A stretch of DNA of 64,000 nucleotides from Acestrorhynchus altus. Its lineage: Eukaryota > Chordata > Actinopteri > Characiformes > Acestrorhynchidae. The stretch's first letter is position 1; every line of letters starts with the position of its first letter. Under the pieces are notes generated by a model. The model was given only the letters and a program-made list of their open reading frames with translations. It was not told the DNA's origin and did no database searches. The stretch is taken from positions 19,567,102 to 19,631,101 of the forward strand of contig CM067507.1 of NCBI GenBank assembly GCA_034509495.1. The letters are read 5' to 3'. Position numbers and translations under genes: made by a program. Shown here in pieces: positions 25,321 through 35,685 of the stretch.

Positions 25321-26759
25321 GGATGTTGGGCCTATTGATTAATTTCACCATCTCAGCAGCCCAAATTCATAGCAGCCCACTGGGGCCAGACTTTATTTAA
25401 AACAATTGCATTTGGAAGCCACAATTGTGCTTTCACAGCTACCTAGGGACAAATTCTGAGAGCATGTGCGTTTTTTAAGACATGTGGTACATGTGCATAA
25501 TACTAGCATTAAAAAGACATTGATAATTTCACTTCAGCACAAATGTATTCCCATGAATATCATCATCACCTAATCTGAAACACTATCTAATCCTGAAGTT
25601 ACCAAAACTATAGGAATCCTTATTAATCTTGCTCTGATATCTATCATACTGTATGTATCCTGTAATCATATACTCCACCTGATCATTTTTTTTTCTGAAA
25701 TGCTTCAAACATTAGTCATACGTTTATAATATAATTTCTTGCATAATGCTGTTTCAAGACATTATGTATTTAATTAAGTACATGTATGAATGAAAGCTTA
25801 TCTTTTTGTAAAACAAGGTTTAATGGCAATGCTGTTGTCCCAATGCATGCATGTTAATGACTGAATTACAAATCTCCCCACATATGGTTAGCATGCTCTT
25901 GCAAGTGTTTTCTGGCTCTGTGTGGATGACAAAATTTTCAAAAATGTATAAACGTGAAATCACTGCTTATAAAAATATTTGTATATGTGTACCTAAACAG
26001 ATAATGGTTAGCAACAAAAATTGTGAAAAAAAAAACAACTTTCTAGTGTGACAATTATTTTACAGAGTAATAAAAAGATGACAACTAAAATGTTCAACAA
26101 TCAAAGACAAACGAGCAAAAGTGTCAACTTCTGCAAATGACACATCCAATGAATTATATTTATAAATGGACAAACTGCAAAGCATCAAAAGAATAACTGA
26201 TACTTTTCCTGTCTTTTTGTCATACTTTTCAATGGTAACATTTAATTGACTGAATTTGATGAAATATTGGACCTACTGTAAGAAATAAATGGCATTTCAC
26301 AGTCAGGGACATTGGCATGTGGAACTGTCAGAGCAATGATGAAGATAAAAACTTTGATTTACATTTAGATGTGTTCAACCTAATGTGATCCACATGTTGT
26401 GATCAAGCCAATCACCCTTCTGTCAAGCTGATTCAGCAAGCTCAAGTGACACTGCAATTTATTTCATATACACATACACACTGTAATGAAAATATCAAAT
26501 AACAAGCTTTTATACACATGAAACAAAACCTGGTCAGAAATGACCATTTCCCTTGTTTCATCTCCCAATAGAAAACCAAACTTTCCAGTGTTTAACTTCT
26601 CTGTGCATTCAGGCCTTACTCCACAGCACTGCTAAAACCTAGACAGAAACACACAGATACCTATCAATGAAGGGCATAAAAAGCTTCAAATCAATAAGAG
26701 GAAAAAAATAAATACTTATATATCTGACTATAGAAGACATGAAATCACATATGCACAAT
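25321..26759. other. Intergenic, no gene seen
   Basis: No recognised feature; AT-rich. Confidence 0.5.
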
Positions 26760-26945
26760 GAACCACAGAATAACCCTTTTTTGTAAAAGAGACATGTGAT
26801 AAGCCTTTAAAGGACCTAAAATTCATTTCTAAACACTGCTAAATGTTCTTCACATCTATGTCTCTTTTACAAAAATAGGTTCTTTATGGAACCCACTGAT
26901 GTTCTTATATGGCATCATTTAATGAGCCTTTCATTGTATAGTAAA
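26760..26945. repeat. Palindromic MITE-like repeat C ('ggttctttatggaacc' type)
   Basis: A 17-bp perfect inverted repeat, ttttgtaaaagagacat (26779-26795) and its complement (26858-26874), is flanked by further imperfect complementarity (aaccacagaataaccc against ggttctttatggaacc). It resembles a fish repeat in which ggttctttatggaacc and gttct(t)atatggcatc recur. A relative lies at 53835-54015. Confidence 0.6.
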
Positions 26946-27479
26946 ATTTCTAATATACAATATTTATTGTAAGATTTTACAGATATTGGACCTGCATTAC
27001 ATTTTAGGAATGGAATCATTTTCCAAAGGTTACTACAACATTAACAGAAAATTAACACAAGTTTCTCTCATTGTCTGTCTCAACAAGAAACAGATGTCAA
27101 ATCTGGCTGATGGACTGAAACCATGTGCACCAGCCCTCATAGTCTTGCTCCAATAAATATACCTTTCAACACGTTTAGTGTGAGTTAGACAGAAAGAAAA
27201 AATCTTACAGTTAGTCTACATTAAATTTATTAATACTGTGTCGGGTCAGGGTCTGAACTGCATGTAAGGGTTGCAGTTGAGATCAACAGAGATCAAGAAA
27301 CCAGGGGCAACTCCCACAGATGGAGTTGCATGAACATAATCGGGCTACAAGTACATGCAGGGTGTGCAATAGGATTCATAGAATCAGAGAATGTGGTACA
27401 GTGTAGGGAATGTCTCGTTTGATGTGTGAAAAATGGATCACAAAGCAGCTGTTAGTGGTTGGCAAAAAGGAGTGAATGT
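26946..27479. other. Intergenic, no gene seen
   Basis: No coding signal. Part of 27240-27480 may belong to the decayed transposon that follows. Confidence 0.4.
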
Positions 27480-27850
27480 ATCTGCGTGTGCCAACACTGC
27501 CATGGTATGAAGGAAGTAGCTGAATGTGTAGGTGTATCAAAGCACATGGTCATACAGGTCTACTACAAGTGGCAAAAATCCTAGTGTAAATTCTTGTCAT
27601 AGTTGTGGCCAAAAGACAAAACTGACTGCAAGAAACTGCCAGCATGTTTCATGTAAGCCATCACAGGTCCTTCACAATCAATCCATGAAAGAACAGTCTA
27701 CAGAAACTGCATAGCATGAACATATGGAGCAAAGTAACAAGAATTTCTTGTAGAATGGGATTTTGTCAATGTAGGTAGACCCATATAAGGGCGTGGGTTG
27801 ATACACCTACAAATCAGCTACTTCCTTCGCTTGTGCCTCTGGTACGCCCA
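27480..27850. pseudogene. Decayed Tc1/mariner-like HTH, arranged head to head
   Basis: The + strand from 27508 reads MKEVAECVGVSKHMVIQVYYK, a helix-turn-helix like the start of mariner-type transposases; SQSIHERTVYRNC, like the second HTH, lies at about 27670-27710. The + strand 27765-27842 is the reverse complement of 27508-27585 (gaaggaagtagctga... gtgtaggtgtatca). The same piece is therefore present twice, inverted, about 180 bp apart. No catalytic domain remains. Confidence 0.5.
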
Positions 27851-28181
27851 AATGCAATCACTACTTTATACCAATCATTAGCAATTGCTTTGCAAGCACA
27901 TCAAATGATGTGAGCACAATGAGAACAATATATCAAATAGCACAAAGTAGGCTAAGGGAAGCATCTTTTATCAAACTGGTCTCAAAAGAAATTTGGACAT
28001 ATGTGACTAAAAAGCCATTTCAGGAATCATACAATGTGTGCTAAGTGTAGGTCAACCCTTGTGAATATGCCTGATTTAGTAATGCAACCCAGACACACAG
28101 AAATCAAATGATTTGTACGAGAACAATTACAAACCAACCAGTGTAAATTTTATTTTCACCTCAAGCCAAGGCTAATCTTAT
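27851..28181. other. Intergenic, no gene seen
   Basis: Nothing recognised. Confidence 0.5.
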
Positions 28182-28353
28182 CCCTTACTCTACTCTCACT
28201 CTTACTCTAACTCTAACCTTAACCATAATCTGAATTTAATATAAACAATCTAAATTTTAACTAAACTTAACCTAACCCTTAGCTTACCCTAAGCTCAACC
28301 ATAACATAATTGAATGTACACTCAACCAAACAGTTATCCTAACCCTAACCCTA
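28182..28353. repeat. Degenerate CCCTAA-like (telomere-like) repeat
   Basis: Imperfect tandem units such as ctaaccttaacc, taacctaaccctt and cctaaccctaaccc over about 170 bp. Comparable arrays lie at 41004-41196 and, in opposite orientation, at 59000-59330. More likely degenerate minisatellite or old interstitial telomeric sequence than a functional telomere. Confidence 0.7.
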
Positions 28354-30139
28354 TCTATAATATAATGTGAAATTCTAATGAGATTCTATCCATGAATTTC
28401 TTTTTGAGAAGCTCCATAATATGGAACAATGCTATGCTAACTCTCTTCATTGTTTACTTTGAAGGCTACTTTGTGAGCATTTGGCAAAACAGCTCTACCA
28501 GTGGACAGGAAGTTACAATTTTCTTGAGGTACAGTTTAGTCATATATGTGTGTTTTCTTGGACTTACAAACTTGGCATGAGTAAATACGTTTCAATTGCC
28601 CACCCTATGTGGGTCTGGTGAAGGGCCATTGTTCACTGCACACACTGCCTCATCAATTATTTTTTTTTTTGTCTCAAAAAAGATCCTTTTTTGTACCTCT
28701 TTTTTTCTTTACCCAAACATCGAGACAAGGCTAAATATAAAATTGTCTGAAGACATTAATTTGTGATATTGAGGCTGAACTCAAAACCAAGGCAGAATGT
28801 AAGTACTAAAACACTGCCAGACATATTCTCCATTTCAGTGATTTCTAGAAACCAGATGGCATTACATTGAGAGGTTTTATGTTGCACAACTTTGACATGA
28901 ATTATTACTAAAGCATTTTGTTTTTATTCAGTAAAACAGATTAGTCTGTTTAACTAAGTAATTTAGTTTTTCCTGCAATTCATACACATGCACATACTCA
29001 CCTACAAGTAACTGTTAAAGGGAGTTTCTCTCTTGGCAAGTAATTCTCAGTCCAAACATTGAGTTCATTCTATATTGCTCCTGCAGGACTCTGCTATCAC
29101 TAAATATTTAATTACTTGGCTAAGTACTGGAATTTGGTAATAATGTCCTTGTTTGTGGTGATAAGACTAGAAACAGTAGCTGTTCATTTGTGGATGTAAA
29201 CATAGAAAACTGTAAGTGTAGATTTAACACAGGACATTTTTACAGAATGAATAAATATCAACAGTATTATTTATCATCAATTTGATGTTCAAGATGCTTT
29301 ATACTCAACTTCCTGGCATTTGTCATTGGGCATAGTAAACCTATGCTCATGTGTGCCTGCTCCAGGGCACCCTGATTTGTGTTCTATGCAATAAGAATAA
29401 GTTGAGCTGAGCTGAACTCTTCTGACCTCAGTGCAATTACATGTAATGTTTTCAGTCAAGGGATCAAACAAATGAAGACAAAGGAGTGTATCTGTATCAA
29501 AGTGTTAAATTGAATGTCATAACATAATAAAATCTTAGATTAGACTAATAAAGAAAAATGTAATGGTCTTTACTGAAAGTGATGAAGATTATATAAGAAT
29601 ATACAGTAGTTAGTTCAGTGCCAGTGCAAAAGCTGAGCTGTGGCTTCAAGAGCATACCAAAATGCATAGATCTGCACTGAATGAAACCTCAAACTGCTCC
29701 TTTTGAAAGTGCATAGTTGGCTCATGTTTAGTAAGATTCCAATTCACAGACACGCAAAACAGCTGGTACTGCAGCTAAGGGATACACTGACTGTTTTAGT
29801 ACAATTTCAATGCCCTTAATGTTACACAGGCAAACTAAGATTAATACTGTTGTACAATTTATCTATAAATATAAAATGAATCTTAATCTGATTGCTAGAT
29901 TTTTTTTTCAGGCTGCAATATATATCAAAGTTTCTCTACCAGATATTTAGTGAATATGCTTAATGTGATTCAATCTTTCAACAAGTGTTTTTCTGATGGT
30001 ATTATTATAAACAGTATAACTTGGATCTGGATGGATCAAGGACTAGTCAAAATGAACATTTCCTAGACCAGTGTGTGCTGGTGTGTCTTACAGTATATTT
30101 AAGGCATAATTCATACATACTATCAACATTCTCTCAACA
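28354..30139. other. Intergenic, no gene seen
   Basis: AT-rich. A more complex segment at 29280-29460 includes tgagctgagctgaactc and could be an old dispersed repeat or a conserved element. Not classified. Confidence 0.4.
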
Positions 30140-30330
30140 ACAGTGCATGGTTAAGTGGGGTCCCCACTCCAACACGTCATGAACAGAAGGGGGTAGAGCA
30201 GCCAAAAGGTTAACTCAAGTAAAAGTACTGGTTCATTTAAATAATAATTACTTGAATAGAAATACAGTTACTCATCCAGTTAGTTTTTCTTGAGTAAAAC
30301 TGTTACTTTATTAATTATTAATTTATAAAA
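30140..30330. repeat. Fish repeat of 'actcaagtaaaagtac' type
   Basis: Contains gttaactcaagtaaaagtac, acttgaatagaaatacagtt, then actcat, and gagtaaaactgttacttt. This 'tactcaagtaaaagtact' motif set is a familiar dispersed fish repeat. Possible continuation at 30640-30710. Confidence 0.5.
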
Positions 30331-32139
30331 GGAAAACATGGCATTGTTGTTACTGTTAAATTAATCTACTTGGTGCCAAACCCATAATCACAACAGTTGT
30401 ATGCTGAGTTCTGTTGTATACCAAGCAGGTAGAAACAATATGACCAGTGCATCATTAACAACCTGAATATAGTTCAAAATATACTTTTGACTTCCAGAGA
30501 AAGGAGTCATGGTAGATTTTATCTTGATCAAAGCATGAAGCTAAAATTATGATGCATTTAGATGAAGCACACAAAATAAATGTGCCCTGAATTAAACATT
30601 TAACAAAAAATGTGACGAACAAGAGGAATGCAGACAATTATAGCAAAGTAAAGGTACATTTCTGACCTCACAAATATACTTGAATAGGAGTTGTGTTAAA
30701 GTATAATTTATTCAAAAACATAATTTAAATACATGAAATGTTGCACATTACAACATAACCTCTGGTCAAGAAAGGTTTAATAATTTCCCTCCAAGCACAT
30801 GAGCAATGTAAGTCCTCCAGGACTGATTTTGTAGATTCCTGAAACAAATGTTTCCAGTACCAAATATTTCACCAGAATAAATAAAAAATATGGGACACTT
30901 TCCCTTTATTTCTATTCAGAGACTGGACATAAAATATCTATTTGTACAGTCTTGATTCATTTTTAAGACTGTTTTCTGATGGGGTTTAAATTTTCCAGAT
31001 GGGTTTTCTGTAATTTTGTGGGATTTGTAGATAAACCTGATTTAAACAAAAAAAAAAAAAGTAAATGAAAAGAGCAAAAGCTTAGTGTTTCTTAAGTATT
31101 CAGACATTTTCTAATGGTACAAACGCTGGCATAGGTTCCATATTGAGACAACACAACATGAAATACAGACAAAGCTAATGAATACCAGAGTTAGTAAGTT
31201 CTCTGTTCCAAGCGGTTTTCTGAGGCTTCTGTATGAGATAAGACTCACAGTTTGTTGTCTCAAACATATACATAGCAGTATGATCTGAGGAATACTAAGC
31301 TAAGCATGACAAATTCTCCCTGTCAAAATATGAATGAGTTGTAAATTGTTATGTTAAAGGTTTGGAATAGTTCTGAAAGCAAAAAAGAACCTGTAACCTG
31401 TATAACTTGGGCTTGATATGTGTCGTTCTGCACCATTCACACAGAAAGTGCTTGAGCAGACTAAGGCAGAATGACCTCAGTTACACCAAAAGAGGGGCTA
31501 AATTTATGGAGGGAAGTGCTGCAAGAAAGCCTTGGCTGTGCCGCTGCTGGTGCAGATGCGTGCCCAGTTAGAAAACACCATTATTCGGTGTGGGCCATTC
31601 ATCACATAGAAGCATATGGGGACCTCACTCTAATTTACAGGTCCTGGGGCTTGCATCTAAAGAAATATTGTGGTTGGCTGAGAATGTCACTGCTGCCTCT
31701 TAACTGAACATTTTCTAATCCAGAGGCAACAGTGATGTGTATTAGTACTACAACAGTATGCTTCATGTGCTTCAGCTAGATATTTCTTGCACAGAATCTT
31801 TATTTAGGATGCAACATCAACTGTTCAGTCAACATCAAGTGTATAATTCTGCTGCTTAATTTTATACACTATAAAACAAATTATGGAAAATAAAATTAGT
31901 AGTTTAAAATTGATGAGAAATTGCATTTATTCCTATTTTTAACAGAAAGAAACACTATTTTATTTGTAGAGTATATTTCTGCTCACCTAAATTACAATTA
32001 AATTTATATGAGGAAATATACATATATTTATATTTATGTAATTAAACATGCTGTTAATTAAATACAAAATGATGTCCATACAAACAATTTAAGGTTTGTT
32101 TGGATTATTATTTTTTTTATTTTATTTTTTTTGTAATTT
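30331..32139. other. Intergenic; possible regulatory island near 31.4-31.7 kb
   Basis: About 31420-31710 is less AT-rich and carries a 78-codon open frame with no recognised domain. The composition looks like a conserved non-coding block. The rest is AT-rich with nothing recognised. Confidence 0.4.
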
Positions 32140-32310
32140 AGGGCTGCAGAGGGTCCAGAGCCTACCCAGAGTCAACGGGCACAAGGCAGGAATACCCCCT
32201 GGACAGGGCACCAGTCCATCAGAGGATACTACACACAACCATTCATACACACATTCGTATCTATCTTCCAGGTTGTCCAGACTTCCATAGAACTTAAATT
32301 TATCCTGCAC
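32140..32310 (-). repeat. Dispersed fish repeat D fragment ('ccctggacagggcaccagtcc')
   Basis: The + strand shows gggtccagagcctaccca, acaaggcaggaataccccct, gacagggcaccagtcc and cacacattc, the reverse orientation of the 'ggactggcgccctgtccagg' repeat widespread in fish. A + strand fragment lies at 44450-44570. Likely a retroposon piece; class unsure. Confidence 0.6.
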
Positions 32311-32939
32311 TGCTTTCCATGTAATTACTGAATGTGGTAAACTGCAAGTGTAATATTATAGTTTACTAGACAAACAAAATAAAAGGTAATTGTCATGTTA
32401 TCTACCTTTACTGTCTGTAGCAGTTTAACAACTATGTTCACATGCAGAAAATATATCTCTTGACCAATGCAAAATGTAGCCCTTTTGTCATTTATTTTGG
32501 TACCAAAAAGCTGTCATCACGTGTTATTACAGAGAAAACTATAAAATATTGCAAAAGGTCTGTGTAGCAAAAATCTTTCAAATCCATCCAGCTTAAGTAA
32601 GTTAACAAAGTAGGCAAACCATGGCAACTGAACTGCACTGTTTACAAACTGATGATGTGCATGCCAGTGTAGTTATTTATTTATTTACACTCAATGTGTA
32701 GTATATAGCAGTGAAGTATGGTTAAAGTGTTTCTCTGTGTTCCTGTTATTAATTAAAGAAACAATTATGCATTACAGTGCATTGATTCTGTGCTTCTGAA
32801 GCCAGTGTCATTTTAAAATTATTTTGGCCCATCTTCTGTATTCCAGCTGATTTTGGTTGATGAGCTAATCATGTTGTTTTACCCTAGTCACATCTCTTGC
32901 TGATCGTAACTCATTTTAAATGGTAAATTATACAATACT
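32311..32939. other. Intergenic, no gene seen
   Basis: AT-rich; nothing recognised. Confidence 0.5.
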
Positions 32940-33545
32940 ATACACTGATCCACCATAACATTATGCCCAGCTCCTTGTTTATACAATCAATATCCATTCA
33001 GCATACTCACAATACAGGGGCACCTTGTAGGTCCACAAACTGTCCTATAGACTGTAATCCATCTGTTTTTCTGCATACTTAGCCTCCTTTCACCTAATTC
33101 TTGAGTGGTCTGGACCCCACAGGACCACCACAGAGGTCACAGAGGTCCACACAGGTATTATTTGGGTGGTGGCTCATTCTCAGGAGTGACTGAGTGAGTC
33201 AGTGGCACTGACTTTGGGGTGGAATTGTTTTGTGTTTGTGTGTGGATGAGATACACCAGTACTGCTGTATTTTTTAAACACTGTGAACTCACTTACTGTG
33301 AACTCTATTTTACACTCCAATCTAAAAGCTCCACCTGGTAGATGTAAAGTCAGAGACAGAAGCTCATCTGTTGCTGCACAGTTTTTGTTGGATCTTCATC
33401 CGTGCTCATAGGATGATGCCCAAAGGACACTGTTAGCTGGATATTTGTAGTTCCTGGACTTTTCTCAGTCCAACAGTGACACTGGGGGGTTTAAAATCTC
33501 CAGAAGCACTGCTGTGTCTGATGCACTCATACCAACACAACACGC
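32940..33545. repeat. Dispersed fish repeat E (~600 bp)
   Basis: Contains blocks I recognise from a common dispersed repeat of otophysan-type fish: ccatctgtttttctgcatac, cacaggaccaccacagagg, tattatttgggtggtgg, gatgtaaagtcagagaca, gctggatatttgtag and actgctgtgtctgatgcact. No ORF. Mechanism class unknown. Confidence 0.6.
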
Positions 33546-34539
33546 GTGTTTTTGTGTGACAGCAACAATATAATTTTATATATTAACTTTGTTAATAATG
33601 TTACTTATTATTTCCCCCTTCTCTAAAATGATGCGCAGAGGAATTCTGTATGCAGTCTATTGCTTTACTATGCATGTATCTAAACAAGCTTACATTTAAG
33701 TATTTGAGGAAAGCTTTACACTATTTATACAGAATCTCATAAAACTTGCTGATGCTCTTTCAGTGTCTGTAAACTTGAAATCCTCCACCTACAAATCTAA
33801 ACGACAGAATGTAATAATGGAATACATTTCACAAAGTCATGATAAAATGCTCTGCTCCAATTTTGGAGCTGAAAAAGACAGAATAACACCATTCATGATA
33901 AACGTTTTTGTTTGATCAGCTGCAACAAGAGTCACTGGAAGAAAAGTAAGCAGAGAGTTAGCTGAAAGAGGAGTGCAGATGGTAAAAGGGATTGAGGCCG
34001 GGGGTTGACTTCCTTATTTTATGACCACCTTGGCCAAGGTCATTAAATGAAGCAAGAGCCACAGCATCTTGATTCAAAGGACCGTGACAGCACTAAGTAA
34101 ACACAGCCCTAGGCATTGTGCAGGACAGCTATTAAAAGAGACCTCACTGGCCTCATTTTAAACTCAGGTCAGTTCAGGTCACATATTAAGACTTGGGTTG
34201 GGTTGTAACACACGGAAGATGACAGTTCTTGACTATATGCAGACGTTAACAGTAGCTAAGAAATGCTGTTTTGGTGTTTCCACTTCCAACTTCGTTGAGT
34301 TTCCTTCATTTAATTCCATGAGTTACAATTGGGACTGATATTTTATGAGAGTTTATGAGTTTGTGTTAGTGTTCGCTATTGAATAGTACAGAAAATTACA
34401 GGTAATTTTAATTCAAATAAAAAAATATTAGTAGGTAGAGTAATTGGTCAGATTTGTTTCAAGTATGCATGCAAGAACAATAAATAATTACAAATTTAGA
34501 CTATTACAACATACAGAAAATGTGTCTCTCAGAATAACT
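33546..34539. promoter_or_regulatory. Candidate regulatory island (core 33920-34210)
   Basis: The core is compositionally distinct and carries a perfect 14-bp palindrome accttggccaaggt (34027-34040) that forms CCAAGGTCA, a nuclear-receptor-type extended half-site (34034-34042); attcaaag (TCF-like) near 34072; and gtaaaca (forkhead-like, 34097-34103). These are motif matches by eye; function is unproven. No exon seen. Confidence 0.3.
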
Positions 34540-34705
34540 TAATGCAACATGCTAGACGTCTCAGCATAGAATTGTAGAGAGCTGTCCTGCAATAATCCAT
34601 CCCATGCAGCTTGTATGTTCTCCCTCAGTTTTTGCAGATTTTACTATAGGGGTGGAGTGTTAATAGCGTGTCCAATAGCATCCCACACATTTTCAGGTCT
34701 GGCAC
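34540..34705 (-). pseudogene. C-terminal piece of a mariner-type transposase (family of 54780-55440)
   Basis: Aligns with 54795-54960: both carry ataatccatcc(a/c)atgcagc, ctcagttcctgcagatt-like sequence, ataggggtggagtgtt and cacacattttcag. Read on the - strand it gives ENVWDAIGHA at its N-terminal side and the transposase C-terminal tail after it. It is joined at about 34700 to an unrelated Tc1 copy. Confidence 0.65.
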
Positions 34706-35685
34706 CATGGTGCTTCAACACAGGGATTTGTTGGTTGTTTCCACCAAAACAAAATAGAGACTTCTCACTATGGCCCCTGCCTTTCTGAGTGACTTCATGA
34801 CAGAGGATGGTGTTCTTGGGGTGATGAGATGTGTTAGGATTGACATAGACATAGTGTTTCCTGGTGTCAGAAAAGTTAAATTTTAGGCTCATCTGATCAG
34901 AACACCTTCCTCCAAACATTTAAGGAATCTCCCATATGTCTCAAAATGTAATGTTTGTTTGCTTTTTTTTAACCACTCTTCTGTGAAGTCCACCTCCATG
35001 GAGTGTACAGTTTATTGTGGTCATATGAACAGATACTCCAGTCTCTGCTCTGGAACGCTGCAGCTCCTTCAGGGTTACCTTTGGTCTCTGTGCTGCTTCT
35101 ATGATTAATGCCCTCTTTGCCCAGTCCCTTGCCCAGTTGTGATGGGTGGGGCCCTCTTGGCAGGCTTGCTGTGATACCATATTTTTTGAATTTGATGAAA
35201 GTGATGGATTTGATGGTGCACCGGGTTCTTCAAAGATTTGAATTTTTTTTATAACCCAACTTTTCAACAACTTTGTCCCTGACTTGTTTTTCGAGAACTC
35301 TTTGATCTCTTTGTTTAGTGGTGCCTCATGCTTAGTGGTTTTGCAGCATCTTGGGCCTTTCAGAAAAGGTTTGTATATATACTGACAGATCATGTTACAT
35401 TTAGATTGCACACAGGTGGACATTTTATTCATTAATTATTGGACTAATGGTCAAACCAGAACTTTTTAGGGGCTTCATAGCAAAGGGTGTGAACACAACA
35501 ATTTCCAGTTTTCATATAAATTAGATTAAAATTGATCTTTTTTTCACCTCAAAGAAATAGACTAATTTCTGCAGATCCATTACATAAAATCCAGATTTTA
35601 AAAAATGAAATTACAGGTTGTAATTTAATAAAAATAGGTAAAAAGCAAAAGCAGGGGTGAATATTTTTTCAAGACACTGCATAAG
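34706..35685 (-). mobile_element. Tc1-like transposon, 5' end to mid-transposase
   Basis: The - strand frame 35432-34941 carries the second HTH region (RPKVTLKELQRSRAETGVSV, HMTTINCTLH). The frame 34919-34706 carries KFNFSDTRKHYVYVNPNTSH, where Tc1 proteins have the segment before HGGGS. The terminal repeat is at 35640-35685 (on the - strand a cagtgtcttgaaaaaatatt-type start). Catalytic parts beyond the mid-region are replaced by the foreign tail described for 34540-34705. Frameshifts and stops; dead. Confidence 0.75.

Noticed and set aside
28182..28353. True telomere or chromosome-fusion point
   Set aside because: Units are degenerate, short and occur at three loci in mixed orientation.
31471..31707. 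78-codon frame in a less AT-rich block
   Set aside because: No homology recognised; composition alone is not evidence of coding.
34941..35432. 163-codon - strand frame, the longest in the window
   Set aside because: It is a decayed Tc1 transposase N-terminal half, not a host gene.
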